A stretch of DNA of 64,000 bases. Origin: 1-14-0-10-37-14 sp037130845. GTDB taxonomy: Bacteria; Patescibacteriota; Patescibacteriia; Patescibacteriales; Patescibacteriaceae. Under the pieces are notes generated by a model. That model had not been told where the DNA came from. It did no database searches and saw only the letters and a program-made list of their open reading frames with translations. How positions within the stretch are numbered: position 1 is the stretch's first letter; each line of letters starts with the position of its first letter. The DNA lies in assembly GCA_037130845.1 (NCBI GenBank), contig JBAXSE010000001.1, positions 1 through 64,000 of the forward strand, in the 5' to 3' direction. Below, piece by piece: positions 22,542 to 31,918 of this stretch. A program made the translations under genes and the position numbers.

Positions 22542-25424
22542 TTAAATGATTTCTCTTAAGTATTGAGCGGTGTAACTGGTCTTGTGTTTGGCCACATCCT
22601 TGGGCGTACCTTGGGCGATGATTTGGCCGCCGCCGGAACCGCCTTCCGGGCCGAGGTCGATAATCCAGTCGACTGACTTGATGACATCCAGGTTGTGCTC
22701 GATGATCAGGATGGAGTTTCCCTTGTCGACCAGCTTGTTGAGGACGGATAAAAGGCGCTTGATATCGTCGAAATGCAGGCCGGTGGTCGGTTCATCCAGA
22801 ATATAGAGGGTCTTGCCGGTGGCGCGGCGCGAGAGTTCGGTAGCTAGTTTGATGCGTTGGGCTTCGCCGCCCGAGAGGGTGGTGGCGCTCTGGCCCAGTT
22901 TGATGTAGTTGAGGCCGACTTCGGTGAGAGTGGTTAGCTTGTTGCTGATAGCCGGTATATTGCGGAAAAACTCGCGGGCTTCTTCGACGGTCATATCCAA
23001 GACGTCTGCAATATTCTTTCCTTTGTAGTGGATTTCCAGTGTTTCCTTGTTGTAACGGCGGCCATGGCAGACATCGCACTCGACATAGACATTGGGCAAA
23101 AATTGCATCTCGATAGTATTGATGCCGTCGCCGGAGCAAGCCTCGCAGCGTCCGCCTTGGACATTAAAGGAAAAACGGCCGGCGGAGAAGCCGCGCATTT
23201 TGGCTTCGGGTAGGCTGGTAAATAATTCGCGGATAGGAGTAAAGGCACCAGTGTAAGTTGCCGGGTTTGAGCGTGGAGTGCGGCCGATGGGGGATTGGTC
23301 GATTTCGATAACCTTGTCCAGGTTTTTGAGGCCTTCGATGCGGTCATGTTTGCCGGGAGCGTCTTTGGATCGATAGAAGAACTGAGATAAGGCTTTGGCT
23401 AGGATGTCGGTCATGAGGGTAGATTTGCCTGAGCCGGAGACGCCGGTGATGGCGACGAACTTGCCTAGGGGAATCTCCACATCGACGTTGCGCAAATTGT
23501 GTTCGGTGGCGCCGAAGATCTTGATTGATTTGTCGTTGCCTTCACGATATTTTTTGGGCGCGTCGATTTTCTTTTTGCCGGATAAATATAGTCCGGTCAG
23601 GGAGGCCGGATTGGCTTTTATTTCTGTCGGAGTGCCGACAGCCACGATGTGGCCGCCATGTTCGCCGGCGCCCGGGCCGACATCGATGATATAGTCGGAC
23701 TCCTGCATAGTGATCTCGTCGTGTTCGACGACGATGACGGTATTGCCGATATCGCGCAGGTTCTTGAGCGAGGCGATCAGCTTGTTGTTGTCGCGTTGGT
23801 GTAAGCCGATAGATGGTTCGTCTAAAATATAGACAACACCCATTAGGCTGGAGCCGATCTGAGTGGCCAGGCGGATGCGCTGGGCCTCGCCGCCGGACAG
23901 CGAATTGGATTGGCGGTCTAATGTGAGGTAATCCAGGCCGACGTCGGACAGGAAATTGAGACGGGCTTTGATTTCTTTGAGGATAGAACTGGCGATTTTT
24001 GTTTGCTTGGTATTAAAAGCCTTGCTTTTGTCTAAGGCGATAAAAAATTCTTTGAGATCAACAATCGGTTGCGCTGTGACATCGGCAATAGACTGGTCGG
24101 CGATCTTGACCGACAGCATTTCCGGCTTAAGGCGCTTGCCTTGGCAGACGGTGCAAAGCAGCGGCCGCATATAACCTTCGATTTCGCGGCGGGCGTAATC
24201 GGAATCGGTTTCGCGATAACGGCGTTCCAGATTGGCAATGACGCCTTCGTATACCATGGTGCGTTCGCCGCTAAAGCTGGCTGATTCCCAGTCGACAGTC
24301 ACTTCTTTGTCGCCGCTGCCGTAAAGGACGATATCAAGTTGTTTGGGGGTTAGGTCTTTGAGCGGGGTATTGAGGTCAAAACCGGATTTCTCGGCTATAG
24401 CGCCCAATGATTTGAGCCGCCAAAGCTGGCTGTTCATATTATTGTGCACCCAGGGCTTGATGGCGCCTTGAGCGATAGTCAGTTTGCGGTTAAGGATCAG
24501 GTCGGGGTCGACTATCAGCTTGGTGCCCAGGCCGGAGCACTCTGGACAAGCACCGTGCGGGCTATTGAAGGAAAAATTACGCGGTTCTAGGTCAGGGAGG
24601 CTGAGACCGCATTTGGGGCAGGAGAGTAGCTTGGAAAACATTTTGCTTTTGCCTTTAGCGTCCAGGAAAGTGACAAGGCCGTTGGCTAGATCCAGCGCTT
24701 TGTCGGTGCTTTCGGTTAGGCGGGAGACGTCATCTTTGTTTTTGCTGACGGGAATGCGGTCGACGACGATTTCCAAAGAATGCTTCTTTTGCTTGTCGAC
24801 AGCCAAATCTTCGAATTCTTCCAAGGGCATAATTTGCCCGTCAAAACGTATGCGGGAGAATCCGGCGCGGATAACTCCGGCAATGACGCTTTTGTGTTCG
24901 CCTTTTTTGTCTTGGATAACAGGGGCAAGAATGGTAATTTCTTGGCCATCGTAGTCTTTTTTGGCCTGGGTGATGATTTCGTCCAAAGAGTATGGCCTGA
25001 TGGCATCGCCGCAGTTAGGACAATGAGGCGTGCCGACGCGCGCAAACAATAGGCGCAGATAGTCATATATTTCAGTGACAGTGCCGACGGTGGAGCGGGG
25101 GTTATGGGAAGTGGATTTTTGGTCGATAGAAATAGCGGGAGATAGGCCTTCGATTGAATCGACATCCGGCTTATCAATCAGCCCGATAAACTGTCTGGCA
25201 TAGGCGGATAGTGATTCGACATAACGGCGTTGGCCTTCGGCATAAATAGTATCAAAAGCCAGGCTCGATTTGCCTGAGCCGGACAGACCGGTAATAACTA
25301 CCAGTTGGTCGCGAGGAATATCAATGTCGACATTTTTTAAGTTATGCACGCGCGCGCCGCGCACCTTGATGAATGAGTGGCTCTGACTTGGTTTTGGCGA
25401 GGCGGTTTTGTTTTCTTTTGGCAT
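22542..25424 (-). CDS. uvrA: Excinuclease ABC subunit A
   Basis: At 960 residues this is full length. It has two ABC ATPase halves: Walker A GLSGSGKSSL (46-55) and GVSGSGKSTL in the second half. Signature motifs NSLSGGEAQRIRLA and TTLSGGEAQRIKLA and Walker B YILDEPSIGLH and YILDEPTTGLH follow. Zinc-finger cysteines occur in CPNCGDAI, CPKCGLSL, CPECSGLG and in CEACSGDG with CDVCHGRR. UvrA dimers locate bulky DNA damage and load UvrB for nucleotide excision repair. uvrB and uvrC are not in the window. It is a single-gene unit here. Confidence 0.98.
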   Translation of the reverse strand: MPKENKTASPKPSQSHSFIKVRGARVHNLKNVDIDIPRDQLVVITGLSGSGKSSLAFDTIYAEGQRRYVESLSAYARQFIGLIDKPDVDSIEGLSPAISIDQKSTSHNPRSTVGTVTEIYDYLRLLFARVGTPHCPNCGDAIRPYSLDEIITQAKKDYDGQEITILAPVIQDKKGEHKSVIAGVIRAGFSRIRFDGQIMPLEEFEDLAVDKQKKHSLEIVVDRIPVSKNKDDVSRLTESTDKALDLANGLVTFLDAKGKSKMFSKLLSCPKCGLSLPDLEPRNFSFNSPHGACPECSGLGTKLIVDPDLILNRKLTIAQGAIKPWVHNNMNSQLWRLKSLGAIAEKSGFDLNTPLKDLTPKQLDIVLYGSGDKEVTVDWESASFSGERTMVYEGVIANLERRYRETDSDYARREIEGYMRPLLCTVCQGKRLKPEMLSVKIADQSIADVTAQPIVDLKEFFIALDKSKAFNTKQTKIASSILKEIKARLNFLSDVGLDYLTLDRQSNSLSGGEAQRIRLATQIGSSLMGVVYILDEPSIGLHQRDNNKLIASLKNLRDIGNTVIVVEHDEITMQESDYIIDVGPGAGEHGGHIVAVGTPTEIKANPASLTGLYLSGKKKIDAPKKYREGNDKSIKIFGATEHNLRNVDVEIPLGKFVAITGVSGSGKSTLMTDILAKALSQFFYRSKDAPGKHDRIEGLKNLDKVIEIDQSPIGRTPRSNPATYTGAFTPIRELFTSLPEAKMRGFSAGRFSFNVQGGRCEACSGDGINTIEMQFLPNVYVECDVCHGRRYNKETLEIHYKGKNIADVLDMTVEEAREFFRNIPAISNKLTTLTEVGLNYIKLGQSATTLSGGEAQRIKLATELSRRATGKTLYILDEPTTGLHFDDIKRLLSVLNKLVDKGNSILIIEHNLDVIKSVDWIIDLGPEGGSGGGQIIAQGTPKDVAKHKTSYTAQYLREII

Positions 25425-25542
25425 ATATTTGTAGTGCTAAATTTTCGAAATTCAATGCATTATACAATCAAATCGCCATAATTGCAAGTGCTTGATGAAA
25501 TATTCGATTTTTGGCGGTTAAAAAAGATTAACCGTAAAAAAT

Positions 25543-25567
25543 AAAAACCTTTCAACGAAAGGTCTTT
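25543..25567 (-). terminator. Terminator of the following minus-strand gene
   Basis: On the minus strand AAAGACCTTT, loop CGTTG, AAAGGTTTTTAT, 15 bases beyond the stop at 25582. Confidence 0.65.
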
Positions 25568-25581
25568 AACGCAAATGCAAG

Positions 25582-26079
25582 TTATAACAAAAAGATTAAG
25601 CCGCCAAAGATGGTGGCAGATAAGAAGAAGATAAGCTTAAAGATCTTGCCAGCGCCTTTTTTGTCATGGGAAAAATAGATGTTTATAAAGGTATAAACGG
25701 CCATTAATCCTAATAGCAGATAAAAATAGACAAAGGCGAGGGGTCGGTTTAACAACCCGGCCATTAGTCCGACGGAATTAAGCAACAAGCAATTCCCTAT
25801 CGAACTGATTAGCCAGCCAAAGGTGTCCCAGGCCTTGGAGTCGTGCCAGTATGAGATTTTGCTGTATGCCAAGGTGGCTACGAATAATAGGGGAATCGAT
25901 AGGATTAGTTCGGCCAAAATGACTGGCGATACTTTGTCTGGCCCCAAGGTGAAGATAATGGTGATAATAAAGAAAACTAAGCCGATCATGGTCGAATTAA
26001 TGGCAATTCTGGATTGGGCTTTTTCGTGGCTGGTTGCGAATACGAATTGTTTATCCGCGTTATTCTTTTTCTTTGGCAT
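25582..26079 (-). CDS. Small polytopic membrane protein, unknown
   Basis: This 165-residue protein has a hydrophilic N-terminus (about 1-26) and five hydrophobic segments (about 29-46, 52-70, 86-106, 112-131, 145-164). No domain is recognised and there are no conserved catalytic residues that I can name. It has its own terminator. The gene lies between uvrA and the family-C element upstream of the ATP synthase operon. Confidence 0.7.
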   Translation of the reverse strand: MPKKKNNADKQFVFATSHEKAQSRIAINSTMIGLVFFIITIIFTLGPDKVSPVILAELILSIPLLFVATLAYSKISYWHDSKAWDTFGWLISSIGNCLLLNSVGLMAGLLNRPLAFVYFYLLLGLMAVYTFINIYFSHDKKGAGKIFKLIFFLSATIFGGLIFLL

Positions 26080-26257
26080 GGTGATATATTATCATTTTTG
26101 GCAGCTTTCGGCAAATCAACAAAAAAATATTTATAAATATTTTTTATTATATTACAACATATTTTGGCTGTTAGTGTGAATTGACGAGATTGCGAAAAAG
26201 GATTATAAACTAATTGGAGCTAGGGATTTATTCCCCAGTTTTCTTTTGTGCCATGAA

Positions 26258-26660
26258 TTCACCTCCGGTTCTCTCGGAGGTCTCCCCACGAAGACCTTGG
26301 TGTGTAATTAAACAAATCAAAAACAGAGTCGCGAGAAATGAAATGTCGTATGAGTTTATCTCCGGTACTCCCGGAGGTCTCCCGACAAAGACCAAAACGC
26401 ATATTAACACAAAGCATAGCCAGAGTCGCGGGAATGGAAATGTCGGAATTTAAAAGGGATTTAATGAATTCGAGGACGAATTTTTAGTTACTGGAAAGTT
26501 ATTAGATAGATAGTTTATATTCCTTGGTGTTACGTACCTAGGAGATCCACGGGAGTACCGTGGATAAATACTGAGGCAGTTTTGATTTTCTGAAATCTAA
26601 TTAATTAGCCTTATTCTTTGTGGAGAGATCCACGTCCGCCAGCTGGCGGACGCGGATAAA
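26258..26660 (+). mobile_element. Family-C element, copy 2 (upstream of atpI)
   Basis: A 403-bp non-coding element with the same module order as copy 1. The left terminal hairpin has CCTCCGG-type arms followed by TCTCCCCACGAAG. Then come AGAGTCGCG (about 26325), a second hairpin with TCTCCCGACAAAG (26353-26392), AGAGTCGCGGGAATGGAAAT (about 26423), GAGGACGAATTTT, a third hairpin (about 26542-26567), CAGTTTTGATTTTCT (26578-26592), and a right end TTTGTGGAGAGATCC with a long GTCCGCCAGCTGGCGGAC tip. The hairpin stems differ completely in sequence from copy 1 while still pairing. The atpI ATG is eight bases beyond the end. Confidence 0.75.
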
Positions 26661-26667
26661 TGCTTTT

Positions 26668-26925
26668 ATGAAGGAATTAATCAGCACTTATCGTGAAGAG
26701 CTAGTCTTGTTTGCCAAGTTGAGTGCCTGGATAGGCGCGCCAATTATTCCGGCAATCTTCTTAGGCAAGTGGCTGGACGGACATTTTCATACCGCTCCGT
26801 GGCTCTTTTTGGCCACTATGCTGCTTACTTTTATCGGCTCTATGTTGATGCTAGTAAAAGAAACGGTAGCCGTAATCGGTAAATTTGCACCTGATAAAAA
26901 ATATGAGCGAGAATCAGATAAATAA
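26668..26925 (+). CDS. atpI: AtpI-like small ATP synthase accessory protein
   Basis: From the ATG at 26668 this is an 85-residue protein, MKELISTYREELVLFAKLSA and onward, with two membrane helices (about 18-37 and 42-64) separated by LDGHFHTAPW. This is the AtpI / ATPase gene 1 layout and it heads the F-type ATP synthase operon. AtpI-family proteins are thought to help c-ring assembly or ion uptake. A longer frame from 26620 would be read through the family-C repeat and is not convincing. The end overlaps atpB by 23 bases. Confidence 0.85.
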   Translation: MKELISTYREELVLFAKLSAWIGAPIIPAIFLGKWLDGHFHTAPWLFLATMLLTFIGSMLMLVKETVAVIGKFAPDKKYERESDK

Positions 26926-27805
26926 TAATCCAAAGACTTCGGCCGAGACAGGCAGTGCTGAGCAACCAACAGCGCATGAGGGTGCGGTTGAGCCAAAAGC
27001 CGAAATCAAGACTCAGCATACGTTGTATGCCGAACCGATAGCTAATATCGGCGGTTTTACTGTCACGAATTCTTTGCTAAGCTCTTGGATTGTCCTGATT
27101 ATTATTTTATGCGCCTCGCTAGCGCTACGTAAGCGCATCAAGATGATTCCGGGCCGCGCCCAGTCGATCTTTGAGATGTTGATTGACCAGGTGATGCAGA
27201 TGTTTGATACTGTGACCGGCAGCCGCGAAAAAACCAAGCAAATCGCCCCATTAATTTTTACTTTTTTCTTTTTTATCCTGATAAACAATTGGTTTGGCTT
27301 GCTGCCGGGCGTCGGTTCCTTCGGCCAGGTGATCAAAGTGCATAATGAATTGGAGTTTGTGCCATATTTGAGAGGCGCTACGGCTGATTTGAACACCACT
27401 TTGGCATTAGCGGCTATCGGCCTGGTGGTTAGCAATATTTTCGGCATAATGGCCGTAGGCGCCAGCAAACACTTCAATAAATTTATTAATATCAAGACGC
27501 TTTTGGAAATACCGAAGAAAATCAAGAACGATTGGACCGTCATTCTGGTTAACCCGATTAATGTCTTTATCGGCCTGGTTGAAACTATCAGCGAGGTCGC
27601 TAAAGGAGCTTCGCTATCCCTGCGTTTGTATGGCAATATCTTTGCCGGCGAAGTGTTGCTAGCCTCTATTTCCGGCATGCTGGCCTTTGGTTTGCCGCTG
27701 CCGTTTATGGCGCTGGAAATCTTTGTCGGCTTGGTCCAGGCTTTTATTTTTTCAATCCTTGTGTTGGTATATATAACTTTGCATACCAGTCACGAAGAAC
27801 ATTAA
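26903..27805 (+). CDS. atpB: ATP synthase Fo subunit a
   Basis: From the ATG at 26903 (MSENQINNNPKTSAE) this is a 300-residue protein. A hydrophilic N-tail of about 50 residues, longer than usual, precedes about six membrane helices. The essential Arg is in the helix GASLSLRLYGNIFAGEVLL (about residue 230), and the final helix ends VQAFIFSILVLVYITLH. Subunit a forms the half-channels that load the c-ring. An upstream TTG at 26885 is possible but unneeded. Confidence 0.96.
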   Translation: MSENQINNNPKTSAETGSAEQPTAHEGAVEPKAEIKTQHTLYAEPIANIGGFTVTNSLLSSWIVLIIILCASLALRKRIKMIPGRAQSIFEMLIDQVMQMFDTVTGSREKTKQIAPLIFTFFFFILINNWFGLLPGVGSFGQVIKVHNELEFVPYLRGATADLNTTLALAAIGLVVSNIFGIMAVGASKHFNKFINIKTLLEIPKKIKNDWTVILVNPINVFIGLVETISEVAKGASLSLRLYGNIFAGEVLLASISGMLAFGLPLPFMALEIFVGLVQAFIFSILVLVYITLHTSHEEH

Positions 27806-27828
27806 TATAATAATTAATAAACAACATT

Positions 27829-28044
27829 ATGGAAAATGTCATGTTAGCCAAAGCTCTTGCTATTGGCATCGGCTCTATCGGTCCTGCATTGGGTATTAGT
27901 TTTATCGGCGCTAAGGCGATGGAAGCTATTGGTCGCAATCCGGAAGCAGCCAACAAATTGTTCGTCCCTATGATCATTGCTTGCGCCTTCGCTGAAGCTG
28001 TCGCTATCTATGCCTTGATCATCGCCTTGACCATCACCAAATAA
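27829..28044 (+). CDS. atpE: ATP synthase Fo subunit c
   Basis: This 71-residue hairpin protein has helix 1 (about 5-28, GIGSIGPALGISFIGAKAMEA), the polar loop GRNPEA and helix 2 with the ion-binding Glu in IIACAFAEAVAIYALIIA. The Glu is followed by Ala rather than Ser, and the helix-1 Gln of sodium-type rings is missing, so I infer proton coupling. It lies 23 bases after atpB. Confidence 0.96.
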   Translation: MENVMLAKALAIGIGSIGPALGISFIGAKAMEAIGRNPEAANKLFVPMIIACAFAEAVAIYALIIALTITK

Positions 28045-28109
28045 ATTGATTATTTGCATTCCGTTCCTGAAACTTCGGGAACGGCAGCAAGTTTTAATCA
28101 ATTACACAT

Positions 28110-28610
28110 ATGGGACCAATCGTAGAATTATTTCATTTGAATGTCGGCCTTTTTCTCGGCCAAGTGGTCAATTTTGGCATTATTTTTTGCGTGCTTTATT
28201 TTTTTGTTTTCAAGCCATTATTTAAGGCTGGGGATGACCGCACCAAGGTAATCGAAAAAGGCTTGGCTGATTCAGAAGAGTCCGCTAAGAAACTGGAAGC
28301 AGCCGTTGCCGAACAAGGCAAGATTTTGGATGCCGCCAAGGTTGAGGCTGCGGCGATTATGAAAGAAGCGAAAAAACAAGCCGATGAACGCAAAGATACT
28401 CTGATTATGGAAGCAAAACAGGAAATCGGCAAAGTGATTAACCAAGAAAAACAAAATTTACAGCAAGAAAAGGCGGCGGTTCTGGCGGAAATCAGGGCGG
28501 AAGCAGCAGATTTGGTGGTAGAGGCGGCTCGCAAATTATTGGCCGGTTCTTCGGAGATAGACAAAGCAGCCGCAACCAAGGCCTTAAAAGAGAAAGCTGA
28601 AAAGAAATAG
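28110..28610 (+). CDS. atpF: ATP synthase Fo subunit b
   Basis: This 166-residue protein has one N-terminal membrane helix (about 10-31, FLGQVVNFGIIFCVLYFFVFKPL) and a long charged coiled coil to the C-terminus, the normal b-subunit form of the peripheral stalk. Position between atpE and atpH and length fit. The spacer from atpE holds a GGGAACGG/CCGTTCC-type hairpin near 28060-28084, possibly a processing or attenuation site that sets c-subunit level apart from b. Confidence 0.94.
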   Translation: MGPIVELFHLNVGLFLGQVVNFGIIFCVLYFFVFKPLFKAGDDRTKVIEKGLADSEESAKKLEAAVAEQGKILDAAKVEAAAIMKEAKKQADERKDTLIMEAKQEIGKVINQEKQNLQQEKAAVLAEIRAEAADLVVEAARKLLAGSSEIDKAAATKALKEKAEKK

Positions 28611-28623
28611 CTCTACACGATTT

Positions 28624-29028
28624 ATGACAAAAACCAGCGCTCAACAATACGCCCAGGCCGTGCTCGATGAATGCCTAGACAGCCTGCCTAAAGACTATCC
28701 TAAGATTTTGGATTCTTTTTGCGCCGTACTGGAAAAAAATGGCGATTTGAGCAAGTGGCACGAGATAGAAAAAGCTTTGTTAGTGTTGGATGATGAGCGC
28801 AACAGTGTTTCCAGGGCCGAGCTTTGGTCTAGTCGGCCTCTAAGCGACAATGAATTGGAAGGATTAACAGCGCAAGTCATGGCTGATAGCGGCCGCCAGC
28901 AGGTAGTTTGGAAGCAGCGGATAGACAAGAAGCTGTTAGGCGGGGTTATTGTTAAATACGGCGACCGAGTGTTGGATATGAGTTATGATGGCAACTTGCG
29001 ACGCCTCAAAACATTCTTGAGTAATTAA
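28624..29028 (+). CDS. atpH: ATP synthase F1 subunit delta
   Basis: At 134 residues this is shorter than the usual 170-180, lacking much of the N-terminal helical bundle. The C-terminal part keeps the family end VWKQRIDKKLLGGVIVKYGDRVLDMSYDGNLRRLKTFL, which joins subunit b. Position between atpF and atpA confirms the call. The short N-terminal domain may alter contact with the alpha subunits. Confidence 0.9.
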   Translation: MTKTSAQQYAQAVLDECLDSLPKDYPKILDSFCAVLEKNGDLSKWHEIEKALLVLDDERNSVSRAELWSSRPLSDNELEGLTAQVMADSGRQQVVWKQRIDKKLLGGVIVKYGDRVLDMSYDGNLRRLKTFLSN

Positions 29029-29038
29029 TACATATTAT

Positions 29039-30562
29039 ATGTCTGAAACTAAAGATTATATCGTAGAGCAAATCCGAGAGCGCATCAGCCGCTTTCAGAA
29101 CTTGGCTGAGACTAAATCGGTCGGCCGCGTTTTAAAGGTGTCTGACGGCATTGCCTTAGTCTCCGGTTTGTCACAGGCCATGATGTCCGAAATTTTGGAG
29201 TTCAAAGCTGCCAGCGGATCGGTCATGGGTGTGGCTTTGAATCTGGAAGAAAATCAGATCGGCGCCATCATTTTGGGCGACTATACGGCCGTCAAAGAAG
29301 GCGACGAAGTTGTGGCAACCCAGCGCATTCTGGAAGTGCCGGTCGGCGAAGCGATGGTTGGGCGCGTGGTTAATGCCTTGGGCGAACCGGTAGACGGCAA
29401 AGGGCAGATCAAGGCCGCCGCTTTTTATCCGGTAGAAAAAATCGCTCCCGGCGTTATTACCCGCCAATCTGTTACGCAGCCGGTGCAGACCGGCATCAAG
29501 GCTATTGATGCTATGATTCCGATCGGCCGCGGCCAGCGCGAGTTGATTATCGGCGATCGCCAGATCGGCAAAACCGCTATCGCCATCGATGCTATTATTA
29601 ATCAGAAAGGCCAGAACATGAAATGTATTTATGTTGCTATCGGCCAGAAAGAATCCAAAGTTGCTAATATTGTCGCCAGGCTGGAAGAAGCCGGCGCAAT
29701 GGAATATACCACTATCGTCTTGGCCGGCGCCAGCCACCCGGCCGCCTTGTTGTATATCGCGCCTTATGCCGGTTGCGCTATGGCCGAATATTTCTTGGAT
29801 AAGGGTGAGGATGTGTTGGTGGTCTATGATGACTTATCAAAACACGCCAACAGCTATCGTGAAATTTCTTTGCTCTTGCGCCGTCCGCCAGGGCGTGAAG
29901 CCTATCCCGGCGATGTCTTTTATCTGCATTCCCGCCTGCTGGAAAGAGCTTGCAAGCTAAACGCCGAACACGGCGGCGGCTCGATTACCGCTTTGCCTAT
30001 CATTGAAACTCAGTCCGGCGACGTATCCGCCTATATCCCGACTAATGTTATTTCTATTACTGACGGCCAGATTTATCTGGAACCAGATGCTTTCTACCAG
30101 GGTAATCGTCCAGCCGTGAACGCTGGCTTGTCTGTTTCACGCGTCGGAAGCGCCGCTCAGATCAAGGCGATGAAAAAGGTAGCCGGCAAATTGCGCATCG
30201 ATGCGGCTCAATTCCGCGAACTGGCCGCCTTTGCCCAATTTGGTTCGGATTTGGATGACGAAACCAAAAAGAAGCTGGAACGGGGACGATTGCTGACCGA
30301 AATCTTTAAGCAAGATCAATATAATCCTATTTCGGTGGCTAAGCAGGTTTTGATTTTCTTTGCCTTGACCAATGGCCTGATCGATAATCTGCCTTTGGAC
30401 AAAGTGAAAGAATTTGAAGCCGGCTTGTATGAATATGCTGACATCAGCGGCGCCAAATTGTTGGACAAAGTTGCTACCAGCGGAGAATGGAACGAAGAGA
30501 TCGAGAAAGAACTGAGGGCTTTAGTTTCTGATTACAAGAAAACTTTGCAATATCTGCAATAA
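29039..30562 (+). CDS. atpA: ATP synthase F1 subunit alpha
   Basis: This 507-residue protein is full length. Walker A is GDRQIGKTAIA (about 171), followed by CIYVAIGQKESKVANIV, EYFLDKGEDVLVVYDDLSKHA (Walker B) and the signature PAVNAGLSVSRVGSAAQ. It forms the non-catalytic sites of the alpha3beta3 ring. It begins ten bases after atpH. Confidence 0.98.
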   Translation: MSETKDYIVEQIRERISRFQNLAETKSVGRVLKVSDGIALVSGLSQAMMSEILEFKAASGSVMGVALNLEENQIGAIILGDYTAVKEGDEVVATQRILEVPVGEAMVGRVVNALGEPVDGKGQIKAAAFYPVEKIAPGVITRQSVTQPVQTGIKAIDAMIPIGRGQRELIIGDRQIGKTAIAIDAIINQKGQNMKCIYVAIGQKESKVANIVARLEEAGAMEYTTIVLAGASHPAALLYIAPYAGCAMAEYFLDKGEDVLVVYDDLSKHANSYREISLLLRRPPGREAYPGDVFYLHSRLLERACKLNAEHGGGSITALPIIETQSGDVSAYIPTNVISITDGQIYLEPDAFYQGNRPAVNAGLSVSRVGSAAQIKAMKKVAGKLRIDAAQFRELAAFAQFGSDLDDETKKKLERGRLLTEIFKQDQYNPISVAKQVLIFFALTNGLIDNLPLDKVKEFEAGLYEYADISGAKLLDKVATSGEWNEEIEKELRALVSDYKKTLQYLQ

Positions 30563-30607
30563 GTAGTCTGAAAAATATTTAAGTAATTGTTATCCCAAAT
30601 ATATTAT

Positions 30608-31576
30608 ATGGCTAAGACCAGGGACATTCAACGCCGCATCAAATCGATTGGCAATATCAAAAAGATAACCCGCGCCATGGAAATGGTGGCGGCAGCCAAG
30701 ATGAGAAAAACGGTAGAAGCGGTACTTAAGACCCGTACCTATGCTAATCTTAGCTGGGAGACGGTTATTAATATTGCGCGCATGTCCGCAGAAAAACACG
30801 AGCCATTGCATCCTTTGTTAGCCGACCGAAAAGAAATAAAGAAAGTGGCTATAATCATAATGACTTCCAACCGCGGTTTGTGCGGCGGTTTTAATTCATC
30901 GTTGGTGGCTAAGGTGCGGGAATCTATCCGCAAGCATCAGCAGGTAGGCACCGATATGGCGATTGATACCGAGTTTATCCTGTTGGGCAAGAAGGGCGAA
31001 GTGCTGGAGCGCTTAGGCTATCAAGTGGCTGCTGTTTTTCCAAAAATGGAGGTGGCCTTGTCTTTTGATGAGATTAAGCCGATTGCCAGCCTGGCGCGCC
31101 AGGAGTTTTTGAACGGTTATTATGACAAGGTATTGGTGGCCTATACTGATTATGTTTCGGCGTCCAAGCAAGTGCCTCGAGTCAAGCAATTGTTGCCGGT
31201 GGAAGTTGACGGGCATGACCATCATTTGGGCGTCATGGGCAAGTCGGCTAAACTGGATACCAGCTTGGAATATATTGCCGATAAGAGTAAGAAGCACCTA
31301 ACCGATCATGGCTTTACGCATGACTATACCTTTGAACCGAATCGAGCTGAAGTATTGGACAAGATGTTGCCGAAATTAATCGAGGTCCAACTCTACCAGG
31401 CATTATTGGAAACCAACGCCAGTGAACACAGCGCCCGCATGGCGGCTATGCATCAAGCCAACGACGCGGCCGGCGGCATGGTAGATGATTTGGTTTTGTT
31501 TTATAACAAAGCGCGCCAAGCAGGCATTACGGCGGAGATCGCAGAAATATCTGCGGGTGCTAATGCTTTGCAATAA
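30608..31576 (+). CDS. atpG: ATP synthase F1 subunit gamma
   Basis: From ATG 30608 (MAKTRDIQRRIKSIGNIKKI) this is a 322-residue protein. The N-terminal coiled-coil helix has ITRAMEMVAAAKMRK, the middle has MTSNRGLCGGFNSSL, and the C-terminal helix has ALLETNASEHSARMAAMHQANDAA, all canonical for the rotor shaft. An upstream in-frame start at 30587 adds unlikely residues. It is slightly longer than the usual 285-300. A repeat-rich spacer of 342 bases separates it from atpD. Confidence 0.96.
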   Translation: MAKTRDIQRRIKSIGNIKKITRAMEMVAAAKMRKTVEAVLKTRTYANLSWETVINIARMSAEKHEPLHPLLADRKEIKKVAIIIMTSNRGLCGGFNSSLVAKVRESIRKHQQVGTDMAIDTEFILLGKKGEVLERLGYQVAAVFPKMEVALSFDEIKPIASLARQEFLNGYYDKVLVAYTDYVSASKQVPRVKQLLPVEVDGHDHHLGVMGKSAKLDTSLEYIADKSKKHLTDHGFTHDYTFEPNRAEVLDKMLPKLIEVQLYQALLETNASEHSARMAAMHQANDAAGGMVDDLVLFYNKARQAGITAEIAEISAGANALQ

Positions 31577-31581
31577 AAACT

Positions 31582-31676
31582 GCTCCTACAAATACAAATT
31601 ATTACAAATCTACAAATCCATACCGAGACGTTTAATTCTAATTTGTATATTTGTAAAAATTTGTATTTGTAGGAAC
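31582..31676. repeat. Family-A hairpin repeat, full copy
   Basis: Left arm from GCTCCTACAAATAC, right arm ending TTTGTATTTGTAGGAAC, with about 25 bases between. It starts six bases after the atpG stop, inside the atp operon. Confidence 0.85.
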
Positions 31677-31680
31677 CTGT

Positions 31681-31914
31681 AATTTTATTAATTTACAACA
31701 CAACAAATGTAAATTGTTATAAGTAAGCAAGTCAGCAGTTCAAAAGATGAAGCCAGGATTTGTAGATTTGTAATAATTTGTATTTGTAGGAGTGTGCAAT
31801 CTTTTTAATTTACAAAACAACAAATGTAAATTGTTATAAGTAAGCAAGTCAGCAGTTCAAAAGATGAATCCAGGATTTGTAGATTTGTAATAATTTGTAT
31901 TTGTAGGATTATAA
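31681..31914 (+). repeat. 117-bp tandem duplication with family-A right arms
   Basis: Two units (about 31681-31797 and 31798-31914) share an almost identical body, including GTAAGCAAGTCAGCAGTTC (31723 and 31840; period 117), each ending in a family-A right arm with no left arm. ATTTACAA/TTGTAAAT-type pairing occurs inside each unit. The second copy ends four bases before the atpD ATG. Confidence 0.85.
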
Positions 31915-31918
31915 GAAT

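Noticed and set aside
26620..26667. N-terminal extension of atpI
   Set aside because: The extra codons are the right end of the family-C element; the ATG at 26668 gives a normal AtpI.
31681..31914. Small genes in the repeat array between atpG and atpD
   Set aside because: Frames there are made entirely of duplicated repeat sequence.
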